From: Streptomyces sp. ISL-36
Lineage (GTDB): Bacteria; Actinomycetota; Actinomycetes; Streptomycetales; Streptomycetaceae
DNA: 49,752 nucleotides
NCBI RefSeq assembly: GCF_018614205.1
Contig: NZ_JAGGOS010000018.1
Coordinates: 1-49,752 of the forward strand
Direction of reading: 5' to 3'
This document shows, in pieces, positions 22,671-30,338 of the stretch; positions within the stretch are counted from its first letter, which is position 1, and every line of letters starts with the position of its first letter. The position numbers were made by a program, and so were the translations under genes. Below the pieces are notes generated by a model, which was not told where the DNA came from, did not search any database, and was given only the letters and a program-made list of their open reading frames with translations.

Positions 22671-23516
22671 CCCCAGTGCCCGGGTCTCCGCCGGGGAGGT
22701 GGGCAGGGGGGCCGAACAGAAGCCGCAGCGGTCGCCGATGAGTTCCATCCGGCACCAGTGACAGGTCTCGCGCCGCACCGAGGAGACCAGGTGGTGGAGG
22801 ACCGCGATGTCGGGCAGGTGGGCGGCGAACTCCACCAGGCGGCCGGTGCCCCACCAGCGGGGTGACTCGGTCGGCAGCGGTGCCTCCTGCACCCCCTGGA
22901 CCTGCCACCGGGGGGCGAGGGTGGAGGTGGCCCAGTCCGTCTGGAGCTGCCCCCTGGCCAGGACGAGCTGGGTGGCGAACTCCGGGCCCGCCGGCGGCTC
23001 CGCTCCCGGTCCGAGCCTGACCAGATGCGGCACGGGGCCGGCGAGCACGGCGAACTGGGCCCCGGGCATCCAGCCCTTGAGGTGCGACTTCAGGCTCACC
23101 GGTACGCGGTCGAGCTTGGCCACGGAGCCGAGGACGGCCCCGGCGTAGATGTAGTGGGCGAGGAGCCGGGCGGCGGAGGCGACCACACCGGGGCTGAAGT
23201 CGCAGACGGACAGCTGCCGCAGCTGCCGGGCGAGCACGGCCGTGCCGAGGGGCGGCAGATCGGACTTCACCAGGGCGATCCGGTCGCTCTCCAGGAGGGA
23301 CCGTACGGCGTGCAGCCGCTGCTCCGTCGCGGTCGGTACGGAGGAGGGGAAGACCACGATCACATGGCCGTACCGGTCGAGGAGGAGCTGCAGATCCGCG
23401 ACCGCGGGGGCCAGGGGCTGGGTCTCCGGCCCGGGTAGGACGGCCGCGGTGGGTGTCTGCTGGTCGGTCGGTGGCAGCACCAGGTCAGCACTGGTGACCG
23501 CAATCGCTGTCGGCAC
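22650..23516 (-). CDS. Conserved zinc-ribbon protein heading the pilus locus
   Basis: About 288 residues, family not recognised. GTG 23516 is preferred as start because GGGGAG lies 6 nt upstream; GTGs at 23552 and nearby are alternatives. The body (about 40-240) has alternating hydrophobic and charged segments (LLLDRYGHVIVVFPSSVPTA, LVLARGQLQTDW) with no signal peptide or membrane helix, so it is cytoplasmic. Near the C-terminus CHWCRMELIGDRCGFC is a C-x2-C-x8-C-x2-C zinc-ribbon-like knuckle. It is the first gene of the pilus strand, 195 bp upstream of cpaB. Its stop lies in the first unit of a 21-bp tandem repeat. Regulator or adaptor is a guess. Confidence 0.7.
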   Translation of the reverse strand: MPTAIAVTSADLVLPPTDQQTPTAAVLPGPETQPLAPAVADLQLLLDRYGHVIVVFPSSVPTATEQRLHAVRSLLESDRIALVKSDLPPLGTAVLARQLRQLSVCDFSPGVVASAARLLAHYIYAGAVLGSVAKLDRVPVSLKSHLKGWMPGAQFAVLAGPVPHLVRLGPGAEPPAGPEFATQLVLARGQLQTDWATSTLAPRWQVQGVQEAPLPTESPRWWGTGRLVEFAAHLPDIAVLHHLVSSVRRETCHWCRMELIGDRCGFCSAPLPTSPAETRALGTGARVP

Positions 23517-23639
23517 GTCAGGCTCCCCGTCCACGTCACTCACCGCGTTCACCGCGTCACTGCGCCCTGCGTGAGTGCACTTTATCCACGAGATACGGGG
23601 TGGTGAACAGACAATCCGTTAAGCGAAGGCGGTTTCTTT

Positions 23640-23760
23640 GGGCCCGCCGTGGGCCTTCCGTGGGCCCCTGATGGGTCCTCGGCGGACCCACGGCCGGACC
23701 CACGGCGGACCCAAGGCGGGTCTGTCACCGGTCGGCGGTGGGCCCACCATTGGGCCCCAG
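23640..23760. repeat. GGGCCC/GGACCCACGG-rich repeat block before the chitinase
   Basis: Repeated motifs such as GTGGGCC, GGACCCACGG (twice) and GGCGGACCC (twice) in direct and inverted order. It lies in the 401-bp gap between the pilus locus start (23516) and the chitinase start (23918). Many alternative hairpins are possible; no gene is supported. The rest of the gap holds the pilus locus promoter region and the chitinase promoter. Confidence 0.55.
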
Positions 23761-23795
23761 GACCCATGCGCCAACCCCCGTCGCCGCCAGAGGTC

Positions 23796-23823
23796 TTGAC
23801 AACTCGATTGGTCTGGACCAGCT
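23796..23823 (+). promoter_or_regulatory. Chitinase promoter with DasR-type operator
   Basis: TTGACA (23796-23801) is a good -35. ATTGGTCTGGACCAGCT (23807-23823) in the spacer matches the DasR responsive element (TGGTCTAGACCA core with one change at the centre). DasR is the GntR repressor of chitin and GlcNAc genes, so this fits the gene downstream. A -10 would fall near 23819-23825. Confidence 0.75.
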
Positions 23824-23917
23824 TGTTCCTCCAGCGGTGGCCACCGTTCCCCACTCCTCCACTCCCCCGACTCCCCGACCCTCCCGACTTCCCCAACTCC
23901 CCCACCGGAGGCAGCAA

Positions 23918-25621
23918 GTGGACCGCACCACCACACGCTCCCGCAGATGGCTCGGCAGCACCCTGGCGCTCGCCGTCGGCTCCGGGCTCGTCCTCGTCGG
24001 CGGCGCCGGCACCGCCCAGGCCGCGGACGTCAACGTGGCCAAGAACGCGGGGTTCGAGTCCGGGACCGCCAACTGGACTTGTTCCGCCGGCAGTGGCACC
24101 GCCGTCTCCTCGCCGGTACGGACCGGCGCCCGGGCCCTCAAGGCCACCCCCGGCGGCCAGGACCACGCCAAGTGCACCCAGGTCGTGGCCGTGAAGCCCA
24201 ACTCGACGTACACCCTGAGCGCCTGGGTGCAGGGCGGGTACGCCTACCTCGGCGCGAGCGGCACCGGGACCACGGACGTCTCCACCTGGACCCCGGACAG
24301 CTCCTCGTGGAAGCAGCTGACCACCACCTTCACCACGGGCGCGAGCACCACCTCCGTGACGGTCTACACCCACGGCTGGTACGGACAGGCCGCGTACCAC
24401 GTCGACGACGTCTCCGTCTTCGGCCCCGACGGGGGCGGCGGCACCGACCCGGACCCCGTCGTCCCCGCGACCCCCGCCGACCTCGCCGCCGGCTCGGTCA
24501 CCTCGTCCTCCGTCGCCCTGAACTGGAACGCCGTGTCCGGCGCGACGGGGTACAAGGTCTACCGCAACGGCACCCTCGACCGGTCGGTGAGCGGGACCTC
24601 CGCCACCGTGACCGGACTCGCCGCCAACACCACGTACCAGTTCCAGGTCTCCGCGACGAACGCGGCGGGCGAGTCCGCGAAGTCCGCCACCGTCTCGGCG
24701 CGGACGAGCGAGGTCACCACCCCCGGCCCCGGGCCGGCCGTGCCCAAGCACGCCCTCACCGGCTACTGGCAGAACTTCAACAACGGCGCGACCGTCCAGA
24801 AGCTGCGGGACGTCCAGGCGCAGTACGACATCATCGCCGTCTCCTTCGCCGACTCCACCGCCACCCCCGGCCAGATCGTCTTCAACCTCGACCCCGCCGT
24901 CGGCTACGCGTCGGTCGCCGACTTCAAGGCGGACATCGCGGCCAAGAAGGCGGCCGGCAAGTCCGTGATCATCTCGGTCGGCGGCGAGAAGGGGAACGTC
25001 ACCGTCAACAGTGACGCCTCCGCGACCACCTTCGCCGACAGTGCCTACGCCCTCATGCAGGAGTACGGCTTCAACGGGGTCGACATCGACCTGGAGCACG
25101 GCATCAACTCCACGTACCTCACCAAGGCGCTGCGCCGGCTGTCCGCCAAGGCGGGCTCGTCGATGGTGCTGACGATGGCACCGCAGACCATCGACATGCA
25201 GAACACCGGCACCGAGTACTTCAAGACCGCGCTCGCCGTGAAGGACATCCTCACGGTCGTCAACATGCAGTACTACAACAGCGGTTCGATGCTGGGCTGC
25301 GACGGCAAGGTCTACAGCCAGGGCTCGGTGGACTTCCTCACCGCGCTCGCCTGCATCCAGCTCCAGGGCGGCCTCGACGCCTCCCAGGTCGGCCTCGGGG
25401 TGCCCGCCTCCACCCGCGGCGCGGGCAGCGGCTACGTCGACCCGTCGATCGTGAAGAACGCGCTGGACTGCCTGACCCGCGGCACCGGCTGCGGCACCTT
25501 CAAGCCGGCGCAGACCTGGCCGAACCTGCGGGGCGCGATGACCTGGTCGACCAACTGGGACGCGACGGCCGGGAACGCCTGGTCGAACGCGGTCGGCCCG
25601 CACGTCCACAACCTGCCGTGA
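23918..25621 (+). CDS. Secreted GH18 chitinase with CBM-like and FnIII domains
   Basis: A 567-residue exported chitinase. GTG 23918 is clear, with GGAGG 6 nt upstream. Signal peptide about 1-33 ending GGAGTAQA; carbohydrate-binding-like beta domain about 34-170 (NVAKNAGFESGTANWTCSAG, AYHVDDVSVFG); FnIII about 182-262 (SSVALNWNAVSGATGYKVYR); GH18 about 272-567. The catalytic DxxDxDxE motif appears as NGVDIDLE with acid Glu393; its first Asp is Asn here. Downstream, VVNMQYYNSG and GAMTWSTNWDA line the substrate groove. A DasR-type operator in the promoter indicates repression lifted by glucosamine-6-phosphate. Confidence 0.93.
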   Translation: MDRTTTRSRRWLGSTLALAVGSGLVLVGGAGTAQAADVNVAKNAGFESGTANWTCSAGSGTAVSSPVRTGARALKATPGGQDHAKCTQVVAVKPNSTYTLSAWVQGGYAYLGASGTGTTDVSTWTPDSSSWKQLTTTFTTGASTTSVTVYTHGWYGQAAYHVDDVSVFGPDGGGGTDPDPVVPATPADLAAGSVTSSSVALNWNAVSGATGYKVYRNGTLDRSVSGTSATVTGLAANTTYQFQVSATNAAGESAKSATVSARTSEVTTPGPGPAVPKHALTGYWQNFNNGATVQKLRDVQAQYDIIAVSFADSTATPGQIVFNLDPAVGYASVADFKADIAAKKAAGKSVIISVGGEKGNVTVNSDASATTFADSAYALMQEYGFNGVDIDLEHGINSTYLTKALRRLSAKAGSSMVLTMAPQTIDMQNTGTEYFKTALAVKDILTVVNMQYYNSGSMLGCDGKVYSQGSVDFLTALACIQLQGGLDASQVGLGVPASTRGAGSGYVDPSIVKNALDCLTRGTGCGTFKPAQTWPNLRGAMTWSTNWDATAGNAWSNAVGPHVHNLP

Positions 25622-25726
25622 CGACGCCGTGAACCGGTGGCGCCGCCGCTCCTCGGCGGCGCCATCCGCGTCTGTCGCGGCATGCGGTGGTCGAGCACGA
25701 GGTCGATCCGGTCGATCCGGTCGATC

Positions 25727-25819
25727 CACGGCGACCGCACGACCGCCACGCGAGCGCGCCGAATACACGCTGCCCATGCCGCCTTCGCCTAGCTTGTGCT
25801 CGACCTCGTACGTACCGAT
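25727..25819 (-). pseudogene. Decayed Ser/Thr kinase N-terminus (relic)
   Basis: Within the 327-bp gap 25622-25948, 31 minus-strand codons read as the start of a Hanks-type kinase: [14 protein letters not shown] then MGSVYSARSRGGRAVAV, the glycine-rich loop and the strand that should end in VAVK. The catalytic Lys and everything after are missing; instead the frame enters three 9-bp GTCGATCCG repeats (plus strand, 25702-25728). The rare Leu codon CTA occurs. No start, stop or full-length frame is supported, so it is a relic. The rest of the gap holds the promoter and ribosome-binding site of the M14 gene. Confidence 0.55.
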
Positions 25820-25948
25820 CGGCGTCCCCCCGCGCACAGTATGGCCGAACACGACACCTTGACCGGCACATGCCAAGCCCCCGACGATGTGCCCGGACAC
25901 CCGCACCAGTTTGTCGCACACCCCCACACTCCCCACCCAGGAGACAGC

Positions 25949-27298
25949 ATGCGACTTCGCATTCGCGGAAGAAGGTCCGCCACCCTCGCGGCCCTTCTCG
26001 CGCTGGCCGTGGCGACGCCACTCGCCGCAAGCGCGACTCCCGCCGGGGCCGACCCGGCGCCGACCGCCGCCACCTCCCCCGCCGCCGAAGAGGTGATCCG
26101 GCAGTACGAGGTCGCCGGACCCTCCACCGTGGCCGCCCGCACCGCCCTCGCCGCCACCGGCGTCTCGATCGACGAGGTGGACGCCCGCTCGGTCGTGATC
26201 AGCGCCGACGCGGAACAGCTGAGGAAGGTCAAGGCCCTCGGCTACAAGGTCACCGTCCTGCCCGCCCCTCCCACGCGCACGGTCGAGGGCCTGGGCGTCA
26301 CCCCGCTCGACTTCCCCTCCGCCGACTCGCGCTACCACAACTACGCCGAGATGAACGCCGAGATCGACCAGCGACTCGCCGCGTACCCGGGAATCATGAG
26401 CAAGCGGGTCATCGGCAAGAGCTACCAGGGCCGGGACATCGTCGCCATCAAGATCAGCGACAACGTGGGCACGGACGAGGCCGAGCCCGAGGTCCTCTTC
26501 ACCCACCACCAGCACGCCCGCGAGCACCTCACCGTCGAGATGGCGCTCTACCTGCTGCGCGAGCTCGGCGCGGGCTACGGATCCGACTCCCGGATCACCA
26601 ACGTGGTGAACAGCCGCGAGATCTGGATCCTGCCGGACCTCAACCCGGACGGTGGCGAGTACGACATCGCCTCCGGTTCCTACCGGAGCTGGCGCAAGAA
26701 CCGGCAGCCCAACGCCGGCTCCAGCTACGTCGGCACCGACATGAACCGCAACTGGAACTACAAGTGGGGCTGCTGCGGCGGCTCCTCGGGCTCCACGAGC
26801 TCCGAGACGTACCGGGGCGCCGCCCCCGAGTCCGCCCCCGAGGTGAAGGTCGTCGCCGACTTCGTCCGCTCCCGCGTGGTGGGCGGCAAGCAGCAGGTCA
26901 GGGCCGCCATCGACTTCCACACGTACAGCGAACTGGTGCTCTGGCCGTTCGGCTGGACCAACGCCGACACCGCGCCCGGCATGACCCAGGACGACCGCGA
27001 CGCCTTCGCCGCCGTCGGGCGGAAGATGGCCGCGAGCAACGGCTACACCGCCGAGCAGTCCAGCGACCTCTACATCACGGACGGGTCGATCGACGACTAT
27101 CTCTGGGGCGCGCAGAAGATCTTCGGCTACACCTTCGAGATGTACCCGACCTCGTCCTGGAACGGCGGTTTCTACCCGCCCGACGAGGTGATCGAGCGCG
27201 AGACGAGCCGCAACAAGGACGCCGTGCTGCAGCTCCTGGAGAACGCGGACTGCATGTACCGCTCCATCGGCAAGGCCTCGCAGTACTGCACGGCTTGA
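25949..27298 (+). CDS. Secreted M14 zinc carboxypeptidase
   Basis: A 449-residue exported metallocarboxypeptidase of the carboxypeptidase T type. AGGAG before ATG 25949 fixes the start. Signal peptide about 1-33 (twin-Arg-like [20 protein letters not shown]), a pro-domain about 45-120, then catalytic domain about 125-430. Zinc ligands are visible in [20 protein letters not shown] (His and Glu) and [14 protein letters not shown] (His); substrate-binding [18 protein letters not shown] and catalytic Glu in [10 protein letters not shown]. It removes C-terminal residues from peptides outside the cell, fitting the neighbouring secreted chitinase in nutrient scavenging. Confidence 0.94.
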   Translation: MRLRIRGRRSATLAALLALAVATPLAASATPAGADPAPTAATSPAAEEVIRQYEVAGPSTVAARTALAATGVSIDEVDARSVVISADAEQLRKVKALGYKVTVLPAPPTRTVEGLGVTPLDFPSADSRYHNYAEMNAEIDQRLAAYPGIMSKRVIGKSYQGRDIVAIKISDNVGTDEAEPEVLFTHHQHAREHLTVEMALYLLRELGAGYGSDSRITNVVNSREIWILPDLNPDGGEYDIASGSYRSWRKNRQPNAGSSYVGTDMNRNWNYKWGCCGGSSGSTSSETYRGAAPESAPEVKVVADFVRSRVVGGKQQVRAAIDFHTYSELVLWPFGWTNADTAPGMTQDDRDAFAAVGRKMAASNGYTAEQSSDLYITDGSIDDYLWGAQKIFGYTFEMYPTSSWNGGFYPPDEVIERETSRNKDAVLQLLENADCMYRSIGKASQYCTA

Positions 27299-27413
27299 TA
27301 TCGATTCCGTGAACTCCCTGTCCCGGCTCCGTCCGGGACAGGGAGAACCGTGGCCGAGCCGCTCCCGTCGTGCCACTGTGGAGGCCGACCGGTACCCACG
27401 GGGGAGGTACGGC

Positions 27414-29381
27414 ATGACGGGGGCACGTGTCGAAGAGCTGCGCGGGGACGATCCACGACAGCTCGGTCAGTACCGGCTGCTCGGCCGGCTCGGTTCCGGC
27501 GGCATGGGCCGGGTCTATCTCGGCCGGACCCGCGGCGGGCGGCTCGTCGCCGTGAAGACGCTGCTCGCCGAGGGGGTCGTCGGCGAGACCGACCGCCGGC
27601 GCTTCGCCCGTGAGGTCGCGCTCGCCCAGCGGGTCACCAGCGTCTACACCGCCCAGGTGCTCGACGCGGACGCCACCGCCGACCGGCCATGGATGGCGAT
27701 CGAGTACATCGCCGCTCCCTCGCTCGCGGAACTGGTCCGCGCCAAGGGCGTGCTGCAGGCCTCGGCCGTACGGTGGGTCGCGGCCGGGACGGCGGAGGCG
27801 CTGGTCACCCTGCACCGGATGGGCATCGTCCACCGGGACGTGAAGCCCCAGAACATCCTGCTGCCGCTGGCCGGCCCGCGCCTGATCGATTTCGGCATCT
27901 CGCACGCCAGCGATCTCACGCGAACCCAGCTCACCCTCGGGACCATCGCGTTCACCTCGCCGGAGCAGGCCAGAGGTGAGGAGTCGACGGCGGCGGCCGA
28001 CGTCTACTCGCTCGGCGCCACCCTCTTCCACCTGGCCGTGGGCCGGCCGCCCTACCCCGAGGACGGAGACACGCTGCGGCTGCTCTCCCGCGTCCAGCGG
28101 GGCGATCTGGACCTGGGCGGGCTGCCGAAGGAGCTCACCCCGCTGATCCGCCCCTGCCTCGCCGCGGAGCCGGCCGCCCGGCCAGAACCGGCCGCCGTGC
28201 TCGAGCAGTTCACCGCCTCGATCTCCGGTCTGCCGAACTCCCCGAGCGGCAACCGCTGGCTGCCGCCGCGCTGGACGGAGCTCATCGGCGCCTACGAAAG
28301 CCAGGGGCGCCGATTCCAGGAGACAGGGGCGCGGGAGGCGGAGGCGCCGACCGTGGACCAGCGGACGAGCGCGGTCCCGCCGCCGGACCCGACGAGGGTG
28401 CTTCCCGAGGAGCGGGAGCGCCGCGCCGACCGGGCGCAGGCGGCACAGGCCGCACGGGCCGCGCAGGCCGCCATGGCCGCGGCCCTCGCCGCCCAGGAGG
28501 AGGCGCTCAGGCGCGCCCGCGCCTCCGGGACGCCGCCTACGGGACGTACCGGAGCCGCCCGTTCCGGACCAGCCCGCACCCCCGCCGCGCGCACCCCTGC
28601 CGCACGTACCCCCGCCGCCCGCACCCCTGCCGCACGGACGTCACCGCCGCGGACACCGCCCGCGCGGACACCCCCGGCGCCCGCTCCCGCGCCGTCGGGC
28701 GGGGGCGGCGGCAGGAGCGGCGGCGGCTGGTTCGGGATCTTCCTCCTGGCCCTCGTCGCGTTCTTCTTCTACCAGGCGAACACCGACGACGGCTCCGGCT
28801 CGTCAGGCAGCGGCTCGTCGTCCTCGCGCTCCACCTACGGCTCCACGTACACCCCGCCGCCGACGCCGACACCGGACGCCGAGGACCGGTCCTTCCGTTC
28901 CGTCGACAGCGGGGACTGCCTCACCGCGTTCGACGACGGCTACGACTCCTGGTCGACGGGCACCCCGCAGACGGTCAGCTGCTCCGCCGCCAACGCCTAT
29001 CTGCGCGTCACCTCGGCGACCGAGGGCATCGACTTCGCGGACTGCCCCTCCGGGAACGGCCGTGGCTACTGGTACCACTCCGGCTCGCGCTACGACTTCG
29101 CCACCACGCTGTGCGTGGAGCGGCAGTTCCGCAAGGGCCAGTGCTTCGTGGCCAAGCGGAGTGGTGACACCATCACCTCGTCACGGACGCTCAACCTCTG
29201 GAACTGCGACGCGACCAAGGTCCCCAAGGGCTACAACACCGTTCTGCAGATCACCGGTTACTACAAGGCCGAGAAGTCCTATCCGGCCGGCTACTGCTCG
29301 CGCGGCCGCGACGACCGGAACGTCTACTGGACCTACGAGGTCGACGGGGGAAGGAACGTGCTGTGTACGACGGCGGTCTGA
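27414..29381 (+). CDS. Transmembrane Ser/Thr protein kinase with Cys-rich ectodomain
   Basis: A 655-residue Hanks-type kinase. GGGGGAGG precedes ATG 27414. Kinase domain about 20-275: glycine loop GRLGSGGMGRVYLGR, VAVKTLL Lys, HRDVKPQNILL, LIDFGISH and TSPEQARG. Then a long Ala/Arg-rich linker (about 330-370, coiled-coil-like), five-residue RTPAA repeats (15-bp DNA units, about 385-410), a Pro/Gly stretch, a transmembrane helix near 440 (WFGIFLLALVAFFFYQ) and an extracellular domain of about 190 residues with several Cys (GDCLTAFDD, FADCPSG, LCVERQ, GQCFV, LWNCD), resembling LppU-like domains. It overlaps the TIGR04222 gene by 19 bp. Ligand and targets unknown. Confidence 0.92.
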   Translation: MTGARVEELRGDDPRQLGQYRLLGRLGSGGMGRVYLGRTRGGRLVAVKTLLAEGVVGETDRRRFAREVALAQRVTSVYTAQVLDADATADRPWMAIEYIAAPSLAELVRAKGVLQASAVRWVAAGTAEALVTLHRMGIVHRDVKPQNILLPLAGPRLIDFGISHASDLTRTQLTLGTIAFTSPEQARGEESTAAADVYSLGATLFHLAVGRPPYPEDGDTLRLLSRVQRGDLDLGGLPKELTPLIRPCLAAEPAARPEPAAVLEQFTASISGLPNSPSGNRWLPPRWTELIGAYESQGRRFQETGAREAEAPTVDQRTSAVPPPDPTRVLPEERERRADRAQAAQAARAAQAAMAAALAAQEEALRRARASGTPPTGRTGAARSGPARTPAARTPAARTPAARTPAARTSPPRTPPARTPPAPAPAPSGGGGGRSGGGWFGIFLLALVAFFFYQANTDDGSGSSGSGSSSSRSTYGSTYTPPPTPTPDAEDRSFRSVDSGDCLTAFDDGYDSWSTGTPQTVSCSAANAYLRVTSATEGIDFADCPSGNGRGYWYHSGSRYDFATTLCVERQFRKGQCFVAKRSGDTITSSRTLNLWNCDATKVPKGYNTVLQITGYYKAEKSYPAGYCSRGRDDRNVYWTYEVDGGRNVLCTTAV

Positions 29382-30220
29382 CGGTGCTGGTACCGGCCCT
29401 GGCGGGCGGGGCGACGCTGCTCCGCTTGGTGGGCAGGCGCGCCGAGGGCTGTGCGCCGGTGTGGCCCGCTGACGCTCCCGACCCGGCCGATCCGGCGGCC
29501 ATGGCCCTGCTCGCCGGCGGTCCGGAGCGGGTCGCGGACACGGTGCTCCTCGGCATGCACCAGTCCGGGCTCCTCGTCCTCGACGGGAGGAAGGCGCGTG
29601 CGGGCGAGCGCGAGGACGACGGCTCGGAGCCCCTGCGCCGGCTCGTACGGGAGAGGACGGCCGGGGGCGCGGTGGCTTCGCACCGGCTGCACGCGGAGCT
29701 GGTCAGGTCCGCCCCGGTGCGGGCCCTGGACCAGGCGCTGGTCAAGGACCGGCTGTTGCGGCCGCTCGCGCCGCTGCGCGCGTGGCGGCGGGCCTGGCGG
29801 TGGCACCTCGCGGTCTGTGTGCCCTCCGTCCTCCTCGGGCTGTTCGCGGCCGCCGGCGAGACCGGTGCGGCCTGGCTGAACCCCACGTCGCTGCTGGCGT
29901 GCGCCCTGTTGGTCGCCGGCCTCTTCCTGGCTCCCTTCGACCGGCTCTCGCCGCAGGGCCGGCTGACCCCGGCGGGCGGGGCGGCCCTGGCGCGGCTGCG
30001 GACGACCCACCGTCACCTCGACAGTTCCGCCTGGGCGAACGCCCCCGCCTGCGGACACGCAGGGGGCCACACCGATCCGGAGGGGATCGGCGTGGCCCTG
30101 TTCGGTACGCGCGCGATACGGGACAAGGGGCTGCGCCTCGCGATCAGGAAGGCGCACGAGCGGCCGTCCTCGTCGTCCTGCGGCGGGTGTGGCGGCGGGT
30201 GTGGTGGCTGCGGCGGCTGA
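29363..30220 (+). CDS. TIGR04222-domain membrane protein
   Basis: A 285-residue protein of the actinobacterial TIGR04222 family, recognised by the N-terminal hydrophobic segment, the middle CHARGED region with two membrane helices (about 145-165 and 172-192) and especially the Cys/Gly tail SSSSCGGCGGGCGGCGG. Function of the family is unknown. GTG 29363 starts inside the kinase gene with GGAAGG 8 nt upstream, so it is co-transcribed and coupled with the kinase; it may be its substrate or partner. The Cys-rich tail could bind metal. Confidence 0.85.
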   Translation: MYDGGLTVLVPALAGGATLLRLVGRRAEGCAPVWPADAPDPADPAAMALLAGGPERVADTVLLGMHQSGLLVLDGRKARAGEREDDGSEPLRRLVRERTAGGAVASHRLHAELVRSAPVRALDQALVKDRLLRPLAPLRAWRRAWRWHLAVCVPSVLLGLFAAAGETGAAWLNPTSLLACALLVAGLFLAPFDRLSPQGRLTPAGGAALARLRTTHRHLDSSAWANAPACGHAGGHTDPEGIGVALFGTRAIRDKGLRLAIRKAHERPSSSSCGGCGGGCGGCGG

Positions 30221-30268
30221 GCCGGACGCCCGCCAGGAGTACCGGGGGCGCCAGTGCATGGCCAGCGG

Positions 30269-30323
30269 GTGCCTCGCCCGGCGGCGCCTCCGCGCCCATG
30301 TGTGCCTCGCCCGGCGGCGCCTC
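30269..30323. repeat. 22-bp direct repeat between convergent genes
   Basis: The 22-mer beginning GTGCCTCGCCCGGCGGCGCC occurs at 30269-30290 and again, identical, at 30302-30323. It lies in the 118-bp gap between the TIGR04222 gene and the permease gene, and may work as or derive from terminator hairpins (GCCCGGCGGCGCC can fold). Confidence 0.85.
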
Positions 30324-30338
30324 GCCCGCGCCTCGCCC

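Noticed and set aside
23582..27415. A 1277-codon open frame on the minus strand
   Set aside because: It runs antisense to the chitinase and M14 genes, which have clear domains and ribosome-binding sites. Its translation is Gly/Val/Arg-rich, as expected from antisense GC-rich codons. Only the short kinase-like stretch at 25727-25819 is noteworthy.
30269..30323. The 22-bp direct repeat as an attachment site
   Set aside because: The copies are only 33 bp apart with no integrase or tRNA; local duplication is simpler.
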